64,000 nt of DNA from Curtobacterium ammoniigenes NBRC 101786 (GCF_001571045.1 NZ_BCSV01000003.1:124001-188000), one strand, 5' to 3'; positions 36,615 to 46,276 are shown, counted from the first letter of the stretch. Notes: generated from the sequence alone by a model not told the origin. A program made the numbers and translations.

Positions 36615-37220
36615 ATGTCGAACGCCGTTCCCAGCACGTTGCGCACTGTTCTTGCCGACCGTATCCGCACGCGTGGGCTCGCCGTCGACGCAGCCCTGGT
36701 TGCCGGCGGTGCCGTGTTCACCGGGCTCATGGCCCAGGTCGAAGTGCCGATGTGGCCGGTACCGATCACCGGGCAGACACTCGCCGTGGTGCTCGTCGGT
36801 GCGACGCTCGGAGCGCGCCGGGGCGCCCTGTCGATGCTGGTGTACGGCCTTGCGGGGCTCGCCGGATTGCCGTTCTTCGCGGGCTGGACCGGGGGTCTCA
36901 GCTCCCTGGCGCTGCCGTCGTTCGGATATGTCATCGGCTTCATCCCGTCTGCGGCCGCGATTGGCTGGCTCGCCCGTCGCGACTGGGACAAGCGGTTTTT
37001 CCGCGCGACCGCGGCGTTCACGCTCGCCAGTGCCATCCCATTCGTGACGGGGCTGCCGTATCTCGCGATCGCTCTGGCGAACCTCGGGCTGCCGCACTCG
37101 CTCGGCGTCGTGCTTGCTGAGGGTCTGTACCCGTTCGTCATCGGCGGCGTTGCGAAGGCACTCATCGCGGCGGGCGTCCTCCCGCTCGCGTGGCGCGCCA
37201 TCGGTCGGCGCTCGCGCTGA
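36615..37220 (+). CDS. bioY: BioY family biotin transporter S component
   Basis: BioY is the membrane substrate-binding subunit of the biotin ECF transporter. The protein is 201 residues with about six membrane segments. The family motif PMWPVPITGQTLAVVLVGATLG is within residues 45-67, and LPFFAGWTGGL and the later GYVIGFIPSA also match. The ATG is chosen because TAGGAG precedes it by five bases; a TTG just upstream is less likely. EcfA and EcfT (BioM, BioN) genes do not adjoin it, so it may use shared energising subunits or act alone. Confidence 0.92.
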   Translation: MSNAVPSTLRTVLADRIRTRGLAVDAALVAGGAVFTGLMAQVEVPMWPVPITGQTLAVVLVGATLGARRGALSMLVYGLAGLAGLPFFAGWTGGLSSLALPSFGYVIGFIPSAAAIGWLARRDWDKRFFRATAAFTLASAIPFVTGLPYLAIALANLGLPHSLGVVLAEGLYPFVIGGVAKALIAAGVLPLAWRAIGRRSR

Positions 37221-37325
37221 CCGTCGGCTCTGCTCGGGCTGACCGTCGGCTCTTCGCTGTCTGCTCGCGGCTGACCGCTCGCGTGCGAACGGCGAGGCTG
37301 CCGGCTGGAAGCCGTTGCGTGCGAA

Positions 37326-37365
37326 GCGGGGAGGCGCGGTGCTTGCGCGCACCGTGCCTCCCCGC
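37326..37365. terminator. Bidirectional terminator between bioY and sufT
   Basis: A 17-base-pair stem with one mismatch (37326-37342 with 37349-37365) closes a six-base loop, and CGTGTTTCGTAGTT follows on the plus strand. It sits between convergent genes. The gap also holds a direct repeat of GCTGACCGTCGGCTCT at 37217 and 37237. Confidence 0.8.
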
Positions 37366-37384
37366 CGTGTTTCGTAGTTGATCG

Positions 37385-37714
37385 CTAGATCGCGAATCCC
37401 AGCGCACGCATCATCTCGCGCCCGTCATCCGTGATCCGTTCGGGGCCCCACGGCGGCATCCACACCCAGTTGATTCGGAACGCATCGACGATCCCGTCGA
37501 GCGCATTCGCGGTGTCGTTCTCGATGACGTCGGTCAGCGGGCAGCCCGCGCTCGTCAGCGTCATGCTGATGACGAGTGCGTTTGCCTCGTCGTCCCAGGC
37601 GAGGTCGTAAATGAGGCCGAGGTCGACGATGTTGACCCCGAGCTCGGGGTCTTGGACGTCCTTCAGTCCTTCGACGACCTCGTCGAACTTCTCTGATGAC
37701 AGTGTCGTGATCAT
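37385..37714 (-). CDS. SufT-type Fe-S assembly protein (MIP18/DUF59)
   Basis: This 109-residue protein belongs to the MIP18 (DUF59) family and helps mature iron-sulfur proteins. Key features are DPELGVNIVDLGLIYD (22-37) and the conserved Cys58 in TSAGCPLT. The C-terminus contains WMPPWGPERITDDGREMMRALGF, typical of actinobacterial SufT at the end of the suf operon. It starts 5 bases after sufC. Confidence 0.93.
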   Translation of the reverse strand: MITTLSSEKFDEVVEGLKDVQDPELGVNIVDLGLIYDLAWDDEANALVISMTLTSAGCPLTDVIENDTANALDGIVDAFRINWVWMPPWGPERITDDGREMMRALGFAI

Positions 37715-37719
37715 GGCGC

Positions 37720-38484
37720 TCAGTTCGACGCCGCGGCCGCCACGTAGCGGTCGTAGCCCTCATTCTCAAGGCGCTCGGCCAGCTCCGGACCGCCCTGCTC
37801 AGCGACACGGCCGGCCACGAAGACATGCACGAAGTCAGGCTTGATGTACCGGAGGATCCGCGTGTAGTGCGTGATGAGCAGCACGCCCATCCCGGTCGCG
37901 GCTTCTGCCCGGTTCACGCCCTCGGACACGATCTTCAGCGCGTCGACGTCGAGACCGGAGTCGGTCTCGTCGAGGACGGCGAACTTCGGCTTCAGCAGCT
38001 CGAGCTGCATGATCTCGTGGCGCTTCTTCTCACCGCCGGAGAATCCCTCGTTCACATTGCGCTCGGCGAACGACGAGTCCATCTTGAGGTCCGCCATCGA
38101 CTTGCGCAGGTCTGAGACCCACCCGCGGAGCGCAGGCGCCTCACCGTCGATCGCCGTCTTCGCGGTGCGAAGGAAGTTCGACACCGTGACACCCGGAATC
38201 TCGACCGGGTACTGCATGGCGAGGAAGAGCCCCGCTCGGGCCCGCTCATCGACAGTCATGTCGAGAACTTCTTGCCCGTCGAGAAGGATCGAGCCGCCGT
38301 CGACGTTGTAGCGCGGGTGCCCGGCGATGGTATAGGCGAGGGTCGACTTTCCAGACCCGTTCGGACCCATGACCGCGTGGATCTCGCCCTCGTTGATCGT
38401 CAGGTCGACGCCCTTGAGGATCTCCTTCGTGCCCTGATCGGTGTTGATCGAGACCTTGAGATCACGAATTTCGAGAGTGGACAT
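37720..38484 (-). CDS. sufC: SufC, Fe-S cluster assembly ATPase
   Basis: SufC is the ABC-type ATPase of the SufBCD scaffold. The protein is 254 residues. Walker A is GPNGSGKST (40-48), the signature is FSGGEKKR, and the Walker B region is LDETDSGLDVDALKIV, which is characteristic of SufC. It is part of the SUF operon between the Rieske-type protein and SufT. Confidence 0.96.
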   Translation of the reverse strand: MSTLEIRDLKVSINTDQGTKEILKGVDLTINEGEIHAVMGPNGSGKSTLAYTIAGHPRYNVDGGSILLDGQEVLDMTVDERARAGLFLAMQYPVEIPGVTVSNFLRTAKTAIDGEAPALRGWVSDLRKSMADLKMDSSFAERNVNEGFSGGEKKRHEIMQLELLKPKFAVLDETDSGLDVDALKIVSEGVNRAEAATGMGVLLITHYTRILRYIKPDFVHVFVAGRVAEQGGPELAERLENEGYDRYVAAAASN

Positions 38485-38522
38485 CAGTGCATTCCTTCGT
38501 ACGTTCTGTGCGGCGCGCGCAC

Positions 38523-38849
38523 TCAGTTGCTCGCGAGGACGTCGCTCGTGTCAACGAACACGTCGCCGTCGATGATCTCTACCCGGAAGACCGGCACCGG
38601 TTCGTAGGCGGGCAGCGTGAGCGGCTTGCCGGTCGTCAACTCGAACTTGGAGCCGTGCGCCCAGCATTCGAGCGTGCCATCCTCGACGAAGCCCTCGGAG
38701 AGCGAGATGTCACCGTGCGTGCACGTGTCCCCGATCGCGTGGACGGTGCCAGCGGAGTCCTTGACGACCGCGACCGCGATTCCATCGACAACCACTCGCA
38801 TCGGGCTGTCGACAGCGATATCGGCCTCTGCGCAGATCTTCGTCGACAT
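38523..38849 (-). CDS. Rieske-type [2Fe-2S] ferredoxin in the suf operon
   Basis: This 108-residue soluble Rieske protein has ligands Cys43 and His45 in DTCTHGD and Cys62 and His65 in ECWAHGS. It resembles the ferredoxin subunit of non-heme iron oxygenases, but no oxygenase is near. Its place between sufD and sufC is frequent in actinobacteria. It may supply electrons to the scaffold, which is inference. The start overlaps the sufD stop by one base. Confidence 0.93.
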   Translation of the reverse strand: MSTKICAEADIAVDSPMRVVVDGIAVAVVKDSAGTVHAIGDTCTHGDISLSEGFVEDGTLECWAHGSKFELTTGKPLTLPAYEPVPVFRVEIIDGDVFVDTSDVLASN

Positions 38850-40081
38850 CAGGCGATCCCTCCATGCTCGTGGCGGCCGCCCGCCAGCTCCTGCTCGATG
38901 GCGGTAATGAGCCGCGCCTCCAGATCAGTGTCGCCGATCTTCTGAACGACCTCGACGAGGAATCCGAGGACGACAAGGCGCCGGGCCTCCTCTTCAGGGA
39001 TACCGCGGGACTGCAGGTAGAACAGGTGCTCGTCGTCGAATCGACCGGTTGCGCTCGCGTGTCCGGCCCCTTGGATGTCGCCGGTCTCGATCTCGAGATT
39101 CGGAATGCTGTCGGCACGCGTGCCCTCGGAGAGCACGAGGTTTCGGTTCTGCTCATAGGAGTCCGTGCCGGTCGCTGGACGTCCGATGAGCACGTCGCCG
39201 ATCCACACGGTGTGGGCACCGTCCCCCTGCAGCGCGCCCTTGTAGTTCACCCGGCTCTTCGTGTGCGGAGCGTCGTGGTTCACGTACACCTGCTGCTCGA
39301 TGTACTGACCGGCATCGGCGAAGTACACGCCGAGCATCTCCGTCTCGCCGCCAGCTTCGCCGAGCCGTGTGGATGGGTTCACCCGAACGACGCCCCCGCC
39401 GAGGGAAACGACGACGTGCTTCAGGAACGCATCGCGGCCGACCTGCGCGAAGTGGGTTGCGACATGGACTGCGTCGTCGTCCCAGTCCTGCACGGTCACC
39501 AGCGTGAGTCGCGCGCCGTCGCGCACGACGATCTCGACGTTTTCGCTGAGGAGCGCGGAACCGGTCCCACCGAGGATCACGGTGCCGGTGGAGTGCGGCT
39601 CGGCCACGATCACGGTGTGCGCTGCCCGCGGGTGTGATCCCATGTGACCACGGATGATCGATGCGCGCTGGGGATCCACCCCGCCGACGGTGATCGTCAG
39701 CACCTGTTCGCGCGCAGTCCACGCCGCCGCGGACGCGCGGTCCTCCGGGAGGCCAGCGGCGCCGACCAGCGGATCGTCGCGTTTCGCCCAGTCGAGACGA
39801 ATGTCGTCGGTGTGCGTCGCCGTGTACGGGTAGGCGCTCCCATCGAGGCCACCGTCGAGCAATGGCCTGAGCGATGCGATCGGCGCGAACTTCCAGTTGA
39901 CCTCGCGCCCGGTGACTGCGGGGAACGCGTCGACGTCGGCGGAGGTGAACCGCTCGGACCGCGTCTGCACCGGGACCTTCGTGTCCCAGCCGCCGTCCGA
40001 GTGGGCGCGCGCGCCGTGTTGCTCCGTTCCGGCGGAGGCCGGGGCGACCGGCGCGTCGATTCGGGGGGTGGTGTTGCTCAC
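38849..40081 (-). CDS. sufD: SufD, Fe-S cluster assembly scaffold
   Basis: SufD partners SufB and SufC in building Fe-S clusters. The protein is 410 residues with a beta-helix core and the C-terminal block DIQGAGHASATGRFDDEHLFYLQSRGIPEEEAR, the hallmark shared with SufB. Its GTG start shares a base with the sufB stop codon (TAGTG). The first 45 residues are a variable Ala/Pro-rich arm. Confidence 0.94.
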   Translation of the reverse strand: MSNTTPRIDAPVAPASAGTEQHGARAHSDGGWDTKVPVQTRSERFTSADVDAFPAVTGREVNWKFAPIASLRPLLDGGLDGSAYPYTATHTDDIRLDWAKRDDPLVGAAGLPEDRASAAAWTAREQVLTITVGGVDPQRASIIRGHMGSHPRAAHTVIVAEPHSTGTVILGGTGSALLSENVEIVVRDGARLTLVTVQDWDDDAVHVATHFAQVGRDAFLKHVVVSLGGGVVRVNPSTRLGEAGGETEMLGVYFADAGQYIEQQVYVNHDAPHTKSRVNYKGALQGDGAHTVWIGDVLIGRPATGTDSYEQNRNLVLSEGTRADSIPNLEIETGDIQGAGHASATGRFDDEHLFYLQSRGIPEEEARRLVVLGFLVEVVQKIGDTDLEARLITAIEQELAGGRHEHGGIA

Positions 40082-41499
40082 TAGCCGACGGATCCTTCCA
40101 TGCTCATCTCGATGAGCTTGTTGAGCTCGAGGGCGTACTCCATCGGCAGTTCGCGCGCGATCGGCTCGATGAAGCCGCGAACGATCATGGCCATCGCCTC
40201 GTCTTCGGGCAGGCCGCGCGACATCAGGTAGAACAGCTGTTCCTCGCTGACGCGAGACACCGTCGCCTCGTGACCGAGCTGGACGTCGTCCACGCGGATG
40301 TCGATGGCCGGGTAGGTGTCGGACCGCGAGACGGTGTCCACCAGCAGCGCGTCGCACCGCACGGTGTTCGCCGCATGGTGTGCACCCGGGTCGACCCGGA
40401 CCTCGCCGCGGTAGCCGGCCCGGCCGCCGCCCCGAGCGATCGACTTGGACACGATCGAGGATGTCGTGTACGGCGCCATGTGGATCATCTTGGCGCCGGC
40501 GTCCTGGTGCTGGCCCGGGCCGGCGAACGCGACCGAGAGGGTCTCGCCCTTCGCGTGCTCGCCGGCGAGATAGATCGACGGGTACTTCATCGTGACCTTC
40601 GACCCGATGTTGCCGTCGATCCATTCCATGGTCGCGCCCTCGTGCGCAATCGCACGCTTGGTGACCAGGTTGTAGACATTGGACGACCAGTTCTGAATGG
40701 TCGTGTATCGGACGCGCGCGTTCTTCTTGACGATGATCTCGACGACCGCGGAGTGCAGCGAGTCCGACTTGTAGATCGGCGCCGTGCAGCCTTCGATGTA
40801 GTGAACGTAGGAGTCCTCGTCCGCGATGATCAGCGTCCGCTCGAACTGACCCATGTTCTCGGTGTTGATCCGGAAGTAAGCCTGCAACGGAATTTCGACG
40901 TGCACGCCCTTCGGGACGTAGACGAACGAGCCGCCCGACCAGACCGCCGTGTTCAGCGCCGCGAACTTATTATCGCCGGCTGGGATCACGGTGCCGAAGT
41001 ACTCCTCGAAGAACTCGGGGTGCTCGCGCAGCGCCGTGTCGGTGTCCATGAAGATGACACCCTGGGCCTCGAGGTCCTCCCTGATCTGGTGGTAGACGAC
41101 CTCCGACTCGTACTGGGCTGCGACACCCGCCACGAGACGCTGCCGCTCCGCCTCGGGGATCCCGAGCCGCTCATACGTGTTTCGGATGTCCTCAGGAAGC
41201 TCTTCCCACGACTGGGCTTGCTTCTCCGTGGAACGGACGAAGTACTTGATGTTGTCGAAGTCGATGTCCGAGAGATCGGCGCCCCACGTCGGCATGGGCT
41301 TGCGGCGGAACAGCTCGAGACCCTTGAGACGGTTGCGGAGCATCCATTCCGGCTCCTTCTTCAGCCGTGAGATGTCTGCGACGACCTCCTCCGACAGGCC
41401 GCGACGAGCGGATGCGCCGGCGACGTCGGAGTCAGCCCATCCGAATTCGTACTGTCCAAGGCCTTCTAGCTCAGGACGGTCGATGAGCACATCAGACAT
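40081..41499 (-). CDS. sufB: SufB, Fe-S cluster assembly scaffold
   Basis: SufB is the catalytic scaffold of the SUF system. The protein is 472 residues. Conserved blocks include [21 protein letters not shown], the cysteine-containing [11 protein letters not shown], and [22 protein letters not shown]. The ATG is preceded by GAGGGAG at suitable spacing. sufB is the first gene of the unit, and no sufR regulator lies upstream, where a 329-base gap separates it from the divergent ctaA. Cysteine desulfurase SufS and SufU are also missing from this operon. Confidence 0.96.
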   Translation of the reverse strand: MSDVLIDRPELEGLGQYEFGWADSDVAGASARRGLSEEVVADISRLKKEPEWMLRNRLKGLELFRRKPMPTWGADLSDIDFDNIKYFVRSTEKQAQSWEELPEDIRNTYERLGIPEAERQRLVAGVAAQYESEVVYHQIREDLEAQGVIFMDTDTALREHPEFFEEYFGTVIPAGDNKFAALNTAVWSGGSFVYVPKGVHVEIPLQAYFRINTENMGQFERTLIIADEDSYVHYIEGCTAPIYKSDSLHSAVVEIIVKKNARVRYTTIQNWSSNVYNLVTKRAIAHEGATMEWIDGNIGSKVTMKYPSIYLAGEHAKGETLSVAFAGPGQHQDAGAKMIHMAPYTTSSIVSKSIARGGGRAGYRGEVRVDPGAHHAANTVRCDALLVDTVSRSDTYPAIDIRVDDVQLGHEATVSRVSEEQLFYLMSRGLPEDEAMAMIVRGFIEPIARELPMEYALELNKLIEMSMEGSVG

Positions 41500-41828
41500 G
41501 GTCTCCCTCGTATTCCTCTCGCGGTGGCGAGCCTCTCCAAGGCCAACCATCGGTCGTCCAGCATCATTCCGTGGTGCGCTGACACCTGAGCGTTCGTCCC
41601 TGCATAGCGCGAGGACGACGCCGGACTTGCTCCCGGCGGGGCTGCCGCTTCGCAGGCCATGGTTGCACGCAGCCGATGAGGCGGGGCGGATGCGCGGCTG
41701 ATTCGGAGCCGAGCCCTGCGTACACTTGACTGCTCGCTGAACTCATCGAGTCTACAGTCGTCCCGCGCCGGCCCACCAGCGTTCCGTCATCGAGCGTCGC
41801 TGTTCAGGTCGGCCAGAAAGGCTCTCCT
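41500..41828. other. Divergent intergenic region between sufB and ctaA
   Basis: This 329-base gap has no convincing gene on either strand. On the plus side TTGACT (41726) and TACAGT (41753) could be promoter hexamers for ctaA, but their 21-base spacing is long. No SufR gene or recognisable Fe-S repressor site is seen. Confidence 0.5.
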
Positions 41829-42812
41829 GTGACACGCGTCGGCACGACCGCTTCACGACCATCGCTGACGTCGCTGTTCTGGCCGCTGCCGGCGGCCGTT
41901 GACCTCAGGGTGGTCGTGCTCGCGTGGGCATCGCTGGTCATCCAGATCGTGCTGATCGGGACCGGGGGTCTCGTTCGGCTCACGGCGTCCGGTCTTGGCT
42001 GCCCGACGTGGCCGCAGTGCACCGACGGATCGTTCGTGACAACGCCTGCGATGGGGATCCACGGCGTCATCGAGTTCGGCAACCGACTCCTGACATTCGT
42101 CCTGGTGTTCGTCGTCGTCCTGATGTTCCTCGCTGTCGTTCGGATGCGACGCACGCGGCCCGAGCTCTGGTGGCTCGCCTTCGCTCAGGGCGCGAGCATC
42201 CCGGTCCAGGCGGTCGTCGGGGGTCTCAGCGTGCTGACGAACCTCAACCCGTACGTGGTCGGGCTTCATTTCGTGATTTCGGCGGCGCTCGTGTCGATTG
42301 CGAGTCGTCTGGTCTACCGCTCGGTACGCGGACCGCGTGTCGAGCGACTGCTGGTCCCCCGCTGGTACGTGCTCGTCGGGCACTGGTTGCTCGCGGCCGT
42401 TGCCGTGACGGTGCTCCTGGGAATCCTCACGACGGGCTCCGGACCGCACGCGGGCGCTGCGACGACCGTCCAGGGCGGTGTGCTCCAGCGCACTGGGTTC
42501 AACCCCGCTGTGATCGAGGATCTGCACGCGATCCCCGCGTTCGCAACGTTCCTGCTGACCCTGGTGCTTTTGGTGGGAGCGGTGCGCGCCGGGCTTCCGA
42601 TCGCGTGGCCGCTGGCCCTGCTCGTCGTGGAGTTCGTGCAGATCGGCGTCGGGATCACGCAGGCCCTCACCGCGCTGCCGGTGGGATTGGTCGGCCTGCA
42701 TATGGTGCTCGCCGGCGTACTCATCGCGGTGACCGCGGGCACGGTGCTCAGCATGCGTGCGAGCGCCGGTCGGGAGGCCGTGGTAGGGACTCAGCGCCCC
42801 GCACGTTCCTGA
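41829..42812 (+). CDS. ctaA: Heme A synthase CtaA (COX15-like)
   Basis: CtaA oxidises the C8 methyl of heme O to give heme A. The 327-residue membrane protein has about eight helices in two four-helix bundles. Histidine candidates lie in IHGVIEFGNR, GLHFVIS, EDLHAIPAF and GLHMVLAG. The cysteine pair Cys58 and Cys64 is in GLGCPTWPQC, as in disulfide-bearing CtaA enzymes. The GTG start has AAAGG about 7 bases upstream. It converges with ctaB, which provides its substrate. Confidence 0.95.
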   Translation: MTRVGTTASRPSLTSLFWPLPAAVDLRVVVLAWASLVIQIVLIGTGGLVRLTASGLGCPTWPQCTDGSFVTTPAMGIHGVIEFGNRLLTFVLVFVVVLMFLAVVRMRRTRPELWWLAFAQGASIPVQAVVGGLSVLTNLNPYVVGLHFVISAALVSIASRLVYRSVRGPRVERLLVPRWYVLVGHWLLAAVAVTVLLGILTTGSGPHAGAATTVQGGVLQRTGFNPAVIEDLHAIPAFATFLLTLVLLVGAVRAGLPIAWPLALLVVEFVQIGVGITQALTALPVGLVGLHMVLAGVLIAVTAGTVLSMRASAGREAVVGTQRPARS

Positions 42813-42827
42813 GCCGCTCGCCTCGGC

Positions 42828-42896
42828 ATCGCTTCGGGCCTCCGGTCTCGATCGCTTCGCGCGTCCGGTCTCGATCGCTTCGGGCGTCCGGTCTCG
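42828..42896. repeat. Three tandem copies of a 23-bp repeat between ctaA and ctaB
   Basis: Units of the form ATCGCTTCG-GGCGTCC-GGTCTCG start at 42828, 42851 and 42874 and are nearly identical. They fill the gap between convergent genes. No separate terminator hairpin is obvious in this gap. Confidence 0.88.
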
Positions 42897-42927
42897 GCCG
42901 CCGAGCCGCCCCGTCGGAGTCGGTCGA

Positions 42928-43863
42928 CTAGAACGTGAACAGGCGCGGGAGCAGCGGGTCGATCCCGACCGCGAGGAACAACAGGGTCAGATACGTGATG
43001 CTGCTGTGGAAGACCCGCATGGGGTGCACCTGCTCGACGTGCTGAATCGCGCGACCGTAGAGCCGGTGCGATTCGACCACGAACCAGACACCTGCCGCGA
43101 CGGCGACGACCGTGTACAGGATTCCCATGTGGGCGACTGGCACGAGCAGCAGGGAGCAGATGACGGTCGCCCAGGCATAGAGGATGACCTGCAGTCCGAC
43201 GGCCGAGCGACCGCGTACGACCGCGAGCATCGGGACATTGGCCGCCGCGTAGTCGTCGCGGTATCGCATCGAGAGCGGCCAGTAGTGCGGAGGTGTCCAC
43301 AGGAAGATGACCATGAAGAGGATCACCGGTGCCCAGCTGAGCGATCCCGTGACCGCCGCCCACCCGATGAGTACGGGCATGCACCCGGCCGCACCGCCCC
43401 AGACGATGTTCTGCGGGGTACGGCGCTTCAGCCAGAGTGTGTACACGACGACGTAGAAGACATTCGCAGCGGCGCTCAGCGCTGCTGCGAGCCAGTTGAC
43501 GAGCAGACCGAGTTCAACGGTGGAGACCACGCCCAGGGTCCACGCGAACCAGATCGCCTCACGATCAGAGAGCACACCCGTGACGAGCGGGCGGTTCGAT
43601 GTCCGCTTCATGACGCGGTCGATGTCGCGGTCGATGTAGCAGTTGAACGCGGCGGCCGAACCCGCGGACATCGCCCCGCCGACGAGCGTCCACAGCACGA
43701 GCCACAGATCCGGAACCCCTCGGGCGGCCAAGAACATCGTCGGCGCGGTCGTCACGAGGAGCAGCTCCATGACGCGGGGTTTAGTCAGCGCGATGTAGCC
43801 CCGGATCTTCTGACCAAGCCCGAATCGGGTTGGCGCTTGCCGGGCGATGGCGGCTGTCGGCAT
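42928..43863 (-). CDS. ctaB: Protoheme IX farnesyltransferase (heme O synthase) CtaB
   Basis: CtaB adds the farnesyl group to protoheme. The 311-residue membrane protein of the UbiA superfamily has about nine helices. The first acidic motif [15 protein letters not shown] is at 74-88, and the second region [16 protein letters not shown] is near 205. The ATG has AGAGG just upstream. The pair ctaA/ctaB and the SURF1 gene point to an aa3-type oxidase encoded elsewhere. Confidence 0.95.
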   Translation of the reverse strand: MPTAAIARQAPTRFGLGQKIRGYIALTKPRVMELLLVTTAPTMFLAARGVPDLWLVLWTLVGGAMSAGSAAAFNCYIDRDIDRVMKRTSNRPLVTGVLSDREAIWFAWTLGVVSTVELGLLVNWLAAALSAAANVFYVVVYTLWLKRRTPQNIVWGGAAGCMPVLIGWAAVTGSLSWAPVILFMVIFLWTPPHYWPLSMRYRDDYAAANVPMLAVVRGRSAVGLQVILYAWATVICSLLLVPVAHMGILYTVVAVAAGVWFVVESHRLYGRAIQHVEQVHPMRVFHSSITYLTLLFLAVGIDPLLPRLFTF

Positions 43864-44025
43864 GAAACCTCTGTCTACGGAACGACGCAATGCTCCGCAC
43901 CGTCGCGGGGCGGCCACATGGGCGTGACGGACCCGCCTAGTTTACGTGACGCGACGCTGGTGACGGGCTGCGCGTCATACGTCTCGGTCTGAACGTCGGC
44001 TGAGTGTCGATTCACTATGCTGAAG

Positions 44026-44031
44026 TCACCC
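44026..44031 (+). promoter_or_regulatory. Putative -10 element of the tkt operon
   Basis: TATGCT in CACTATGCTGAAG could drive tkt with a leader of about 130 bases. No good -35 match at usual spacing. Confidence 0.4.
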
Positions 44032-44060
44032 GCCCGCAGAGCGCCCGACGAAGTGTGCCA

Positions 44061-44099
44061 CCGGTCCCGTTGACCGGCGCTCCGGCGACCGGGACCCGG
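44061..44099 (+). promoter_or_regulatory. Hairpin in the presumed tkt leader
   Basis: GGTCCCG pairs with CGGGACC (44063-44069 with 44090-44096), with an inner CCGG/CCGG pairing and two outer CC/GG pairs around a bulge. Function unknown; it may be a transcript-stability element. Confidence 0.4.
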
Positions 44100-44169
44100 A
44101 GGGCGGCGACCAACCTCATGTGTGAGCAATCACCCGCACATGCCACCTCAAGAAGGGTCGATATCCAAA

Positions 44170-46272
44170 GTGGCTGAATTCACGTGGGACGCCATCGATC
44201 AGAAGGCCGTCGACACGGCGCGCGTCCTTGCGGCCGACGCTGTCGAGGCCGCAGGCAACGGGCACCCCGGTACGGCGATGAGCCTCGCCCCGGCCGCCTA
44301 CCTGCTCTTCCAGAAGATCATGCACCGCGACCCGAGCGACAGCACCTGGGTCGGTCGTGACCGATTCATCCTCTCCGCCGGACACGCGTCGATCCTCCAG
44401 TATGTCCAGTTCTATCTGGGCGGGTACGGCCTCGAGCTCGACGACCTCGAGCACCTCCGCAAGTGGGGATCGAAGACGCCGGGGCACCCGGAGTACGGCC
44501 ACACCGACGGCGTGGAGATCACCACGGGACCGCTCGGGCAGGGCTTCGCCTCGTCCGTGGGGTTCGCGTACGCCCAGCGCTTCGAGCGCGGCCTGTTCGA
44601 CCCGGACGCCCCGGCTGGTGAGAGCCCCTTCGACCATCACATCTTCGTCATCGCTGGCGACGGCGACATGCAGGAGGGCGTGACCAACGAGGCCGCGTCG
44701 CTCGCTGGCCACCAGGAGCTCGGAAACCTCGTCGTCATTTACGACGCGAACCAGATCTCCATCGAGGACGACACCGACATCGCGTTCACCGAGGACGTCG
44801 CCGCCCGGTTCGAGGCGCTCCACTGGCACGTGCAGCACGTCGACTGGAAGAAAGGCCACGAATACACGGAGGACCCGAAGGCGCTTTTCGACGCCATCGA
44901 GGCTGCCAAGGCCGAGACCGGCAAGCCCAGCCTGATCGTCCTCAAGACGATCATCGGCTGGCCGTCCCCCACCAAGCAAAACACGGGCAAGATCCACGGC
45001 TCGGCGCTTGGCAAGGACGAGATCACGGGCCTGAAGGAGGTCCTCGGGTTCGACCCCGAGAAGACGTTCGCCGTCGACGCGGACGTGCTCGCGCACACCC
45101 GGAAAGCGGTGGAGCGGGGACAGGCCGAGCACGCCGCATGGCAGGAGCGGTTCGACGCGTGGGCCGCTGCGCACCCGGAGCAGAAGGCTCTGTTCGAGCG
45201 GATGCAGGCGAAAGAACTCCCCGCAGACATCGAGTCGGCGCTTCCGGTCTTCGGCACGGAGAAGGACATCTCGACTCGCGCGGCATCCGGAACGGTGATC
45301 AACGCGATCGCCGGTGTGCTGCCCGAGCTCTGGGGCGGCTCCGCGGACCTCGCAGAGTCGAACCTCACCACGATCGAAGACGCTCCGTCGTTCGTCCCGT
45401 CCCAATACGAGACGAAGGTCTGGGGCAAGGGCGACCCGCTGCGCGGACGCGTGCTGCACTTCGGCATCCGCGAGCACGCGATGGGCGCGATCCTCAACGG
45501 AATCGTCCTCCACGGCAACACGCGCCCGTTCGGCGGCACCTTCCTCATCTTCAGCGACTACATGCGGCCCTCCGTCCGCCTGGCGGCGCTGATGAAGGCG
45601 CCGGCGATCTACGTCTGGACGCATGACTCGATCGCGCTCGGGGAGGACGGCCCGACCCACCAGCCCATCGAGCAGCTCACCGCGCTTCGCGCGATCCCCG
45701 GTCTCGACATCGTTCGGCCGGCGGACGCGAACGAGGTCTCGTACGCCTGGCTGGAGATACTCCGGCACCACGACCGTCCGGCGGGCATCGCCCTCAGCCG
45801 ACAGAATCTGCCGGTCTTCGAACGCGGCGACGGCGAGGCGACCTCGAGCACGCTCGCATCGGCGAAGAACGTCGCGAAGGGTGCATACGTGCTCGCGGAG
45901 TCCTCCACCGAGGTTCCCGAGGTGATCCTCGTCGCGACCGGGTCGGAGGTCCAGATCGCTCTGGCAGCGCGTGACCAGCTCCAGGAGCAGGGCGTCGGAG
46001 CCCGAGTGGTGAGCGCACCCTGCCTCGAGTGGTTCTTCGCGCAGGAGGAGGCGTACCGCGAACAGGTCCTCCCGTCGTCGGTCACCGCGCGGGTGTCGGT
46101 CGAAGCCGGCATCGCGATGTCTTGGCGCGACATCGTCGGCGACCGCGGCCGCAGCGTCTCGATCGAGCACTTCGGCGCCTCCGCGGACTACCAGACGCTC
46201 TACAAGGAGTTCGGCCTGACTGCCGACGCCGTCGTGTCGGCTGCGCACGAGACCATCGCCGCATCCAAGTGA
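44170..46272 (+). CDS. tkt: Transketolase
   Basis: Transketolase moves two-carbon units in the pentose phosphate pathway using thiamine diphosphate. The protein is 700 residues from the GTG chosen. GNGHPG is at 29-34, the cofactor motif GDGDMQEG at 163-170 continues to YDANQIS, and the pyrimidine domain follows. The GTG at 44170 matches the family start (AEFTWDAIDQKAVDTARVLAAD) and has AGAAGGG upstream. An in-frame GTG at 44122 would add 16 atypical residues. It heads the tkt-tal-zwf-opcA-pgl operon. Confidence 0.96.
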   Translation: MAEFTWDAIDQKAVDTARVLAADAVEAAGNGHPGTAMSLAPAAYLLFQKIMHRDPSDSTWVGRDRFILSAGHASILQYVQFYLGGYGLELDDLEHLRKWGSKTPGHPEYGHTDGVEITTGPLGQGFASSVGFAYAQRFERGLFDPDAPAGESPFDHHIFVIAGDGDMQEGVTNEAASLAGHQELGNLVVIYDANQISIEDDTDIAFTEDVAARFEALHWHVQHVDWKKGHEYTEDPKALFDAIEAAKAETGKPSLIVLKTIIGWPSPTKQNTGKIHGSALGKDEITGLKEVLGFDPEKTFAVDADVLAHTRKAVERGQAEHAAWQERFDAWAAAHPEQKALFERMQAKELPADIESALPVFGTEKDISTRAASGTVINAIAGVLPELWGGSADLAESNLTTIEDAPSFVPSQYETKVWGKGDPLRGRVLHFGIREHAMGAILNGIVLHGNTRPFGGTFLIFSDYMRPSVRLAALMKAPAIYVWTHDSIALGEDGPTHQPIEQLTALRAIPGLDIVRPADANEVSYAWLEILRHHDRPAGIALSRQNLPVFERGDGEATSSTLASAKNVAKGAYVLAESSTEVPEVILVATGSEVQIALAARDQLQEQGVGARVVSAPCLEWFFAQEEAYREQVLPSSVTARVSVEAGIAMSWRDIVGDRGRSVSIEHFGASADYQTLYKEFGLTADAVVSAAHETIAASK

Positions 46273-46276
46273 GCGC

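Larger units (their letters stand above)
43864..44169. other. Divergent intergenic region between ctaB and tkt
   Basis: This 306-base region has no convincing gene. It holds a plausible tkt promoter at 44026-44031 and a hairpin at about 44061-44099 in the presumed tkt leader. No riboswitch class is recognisable. Confidence 0.5.
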
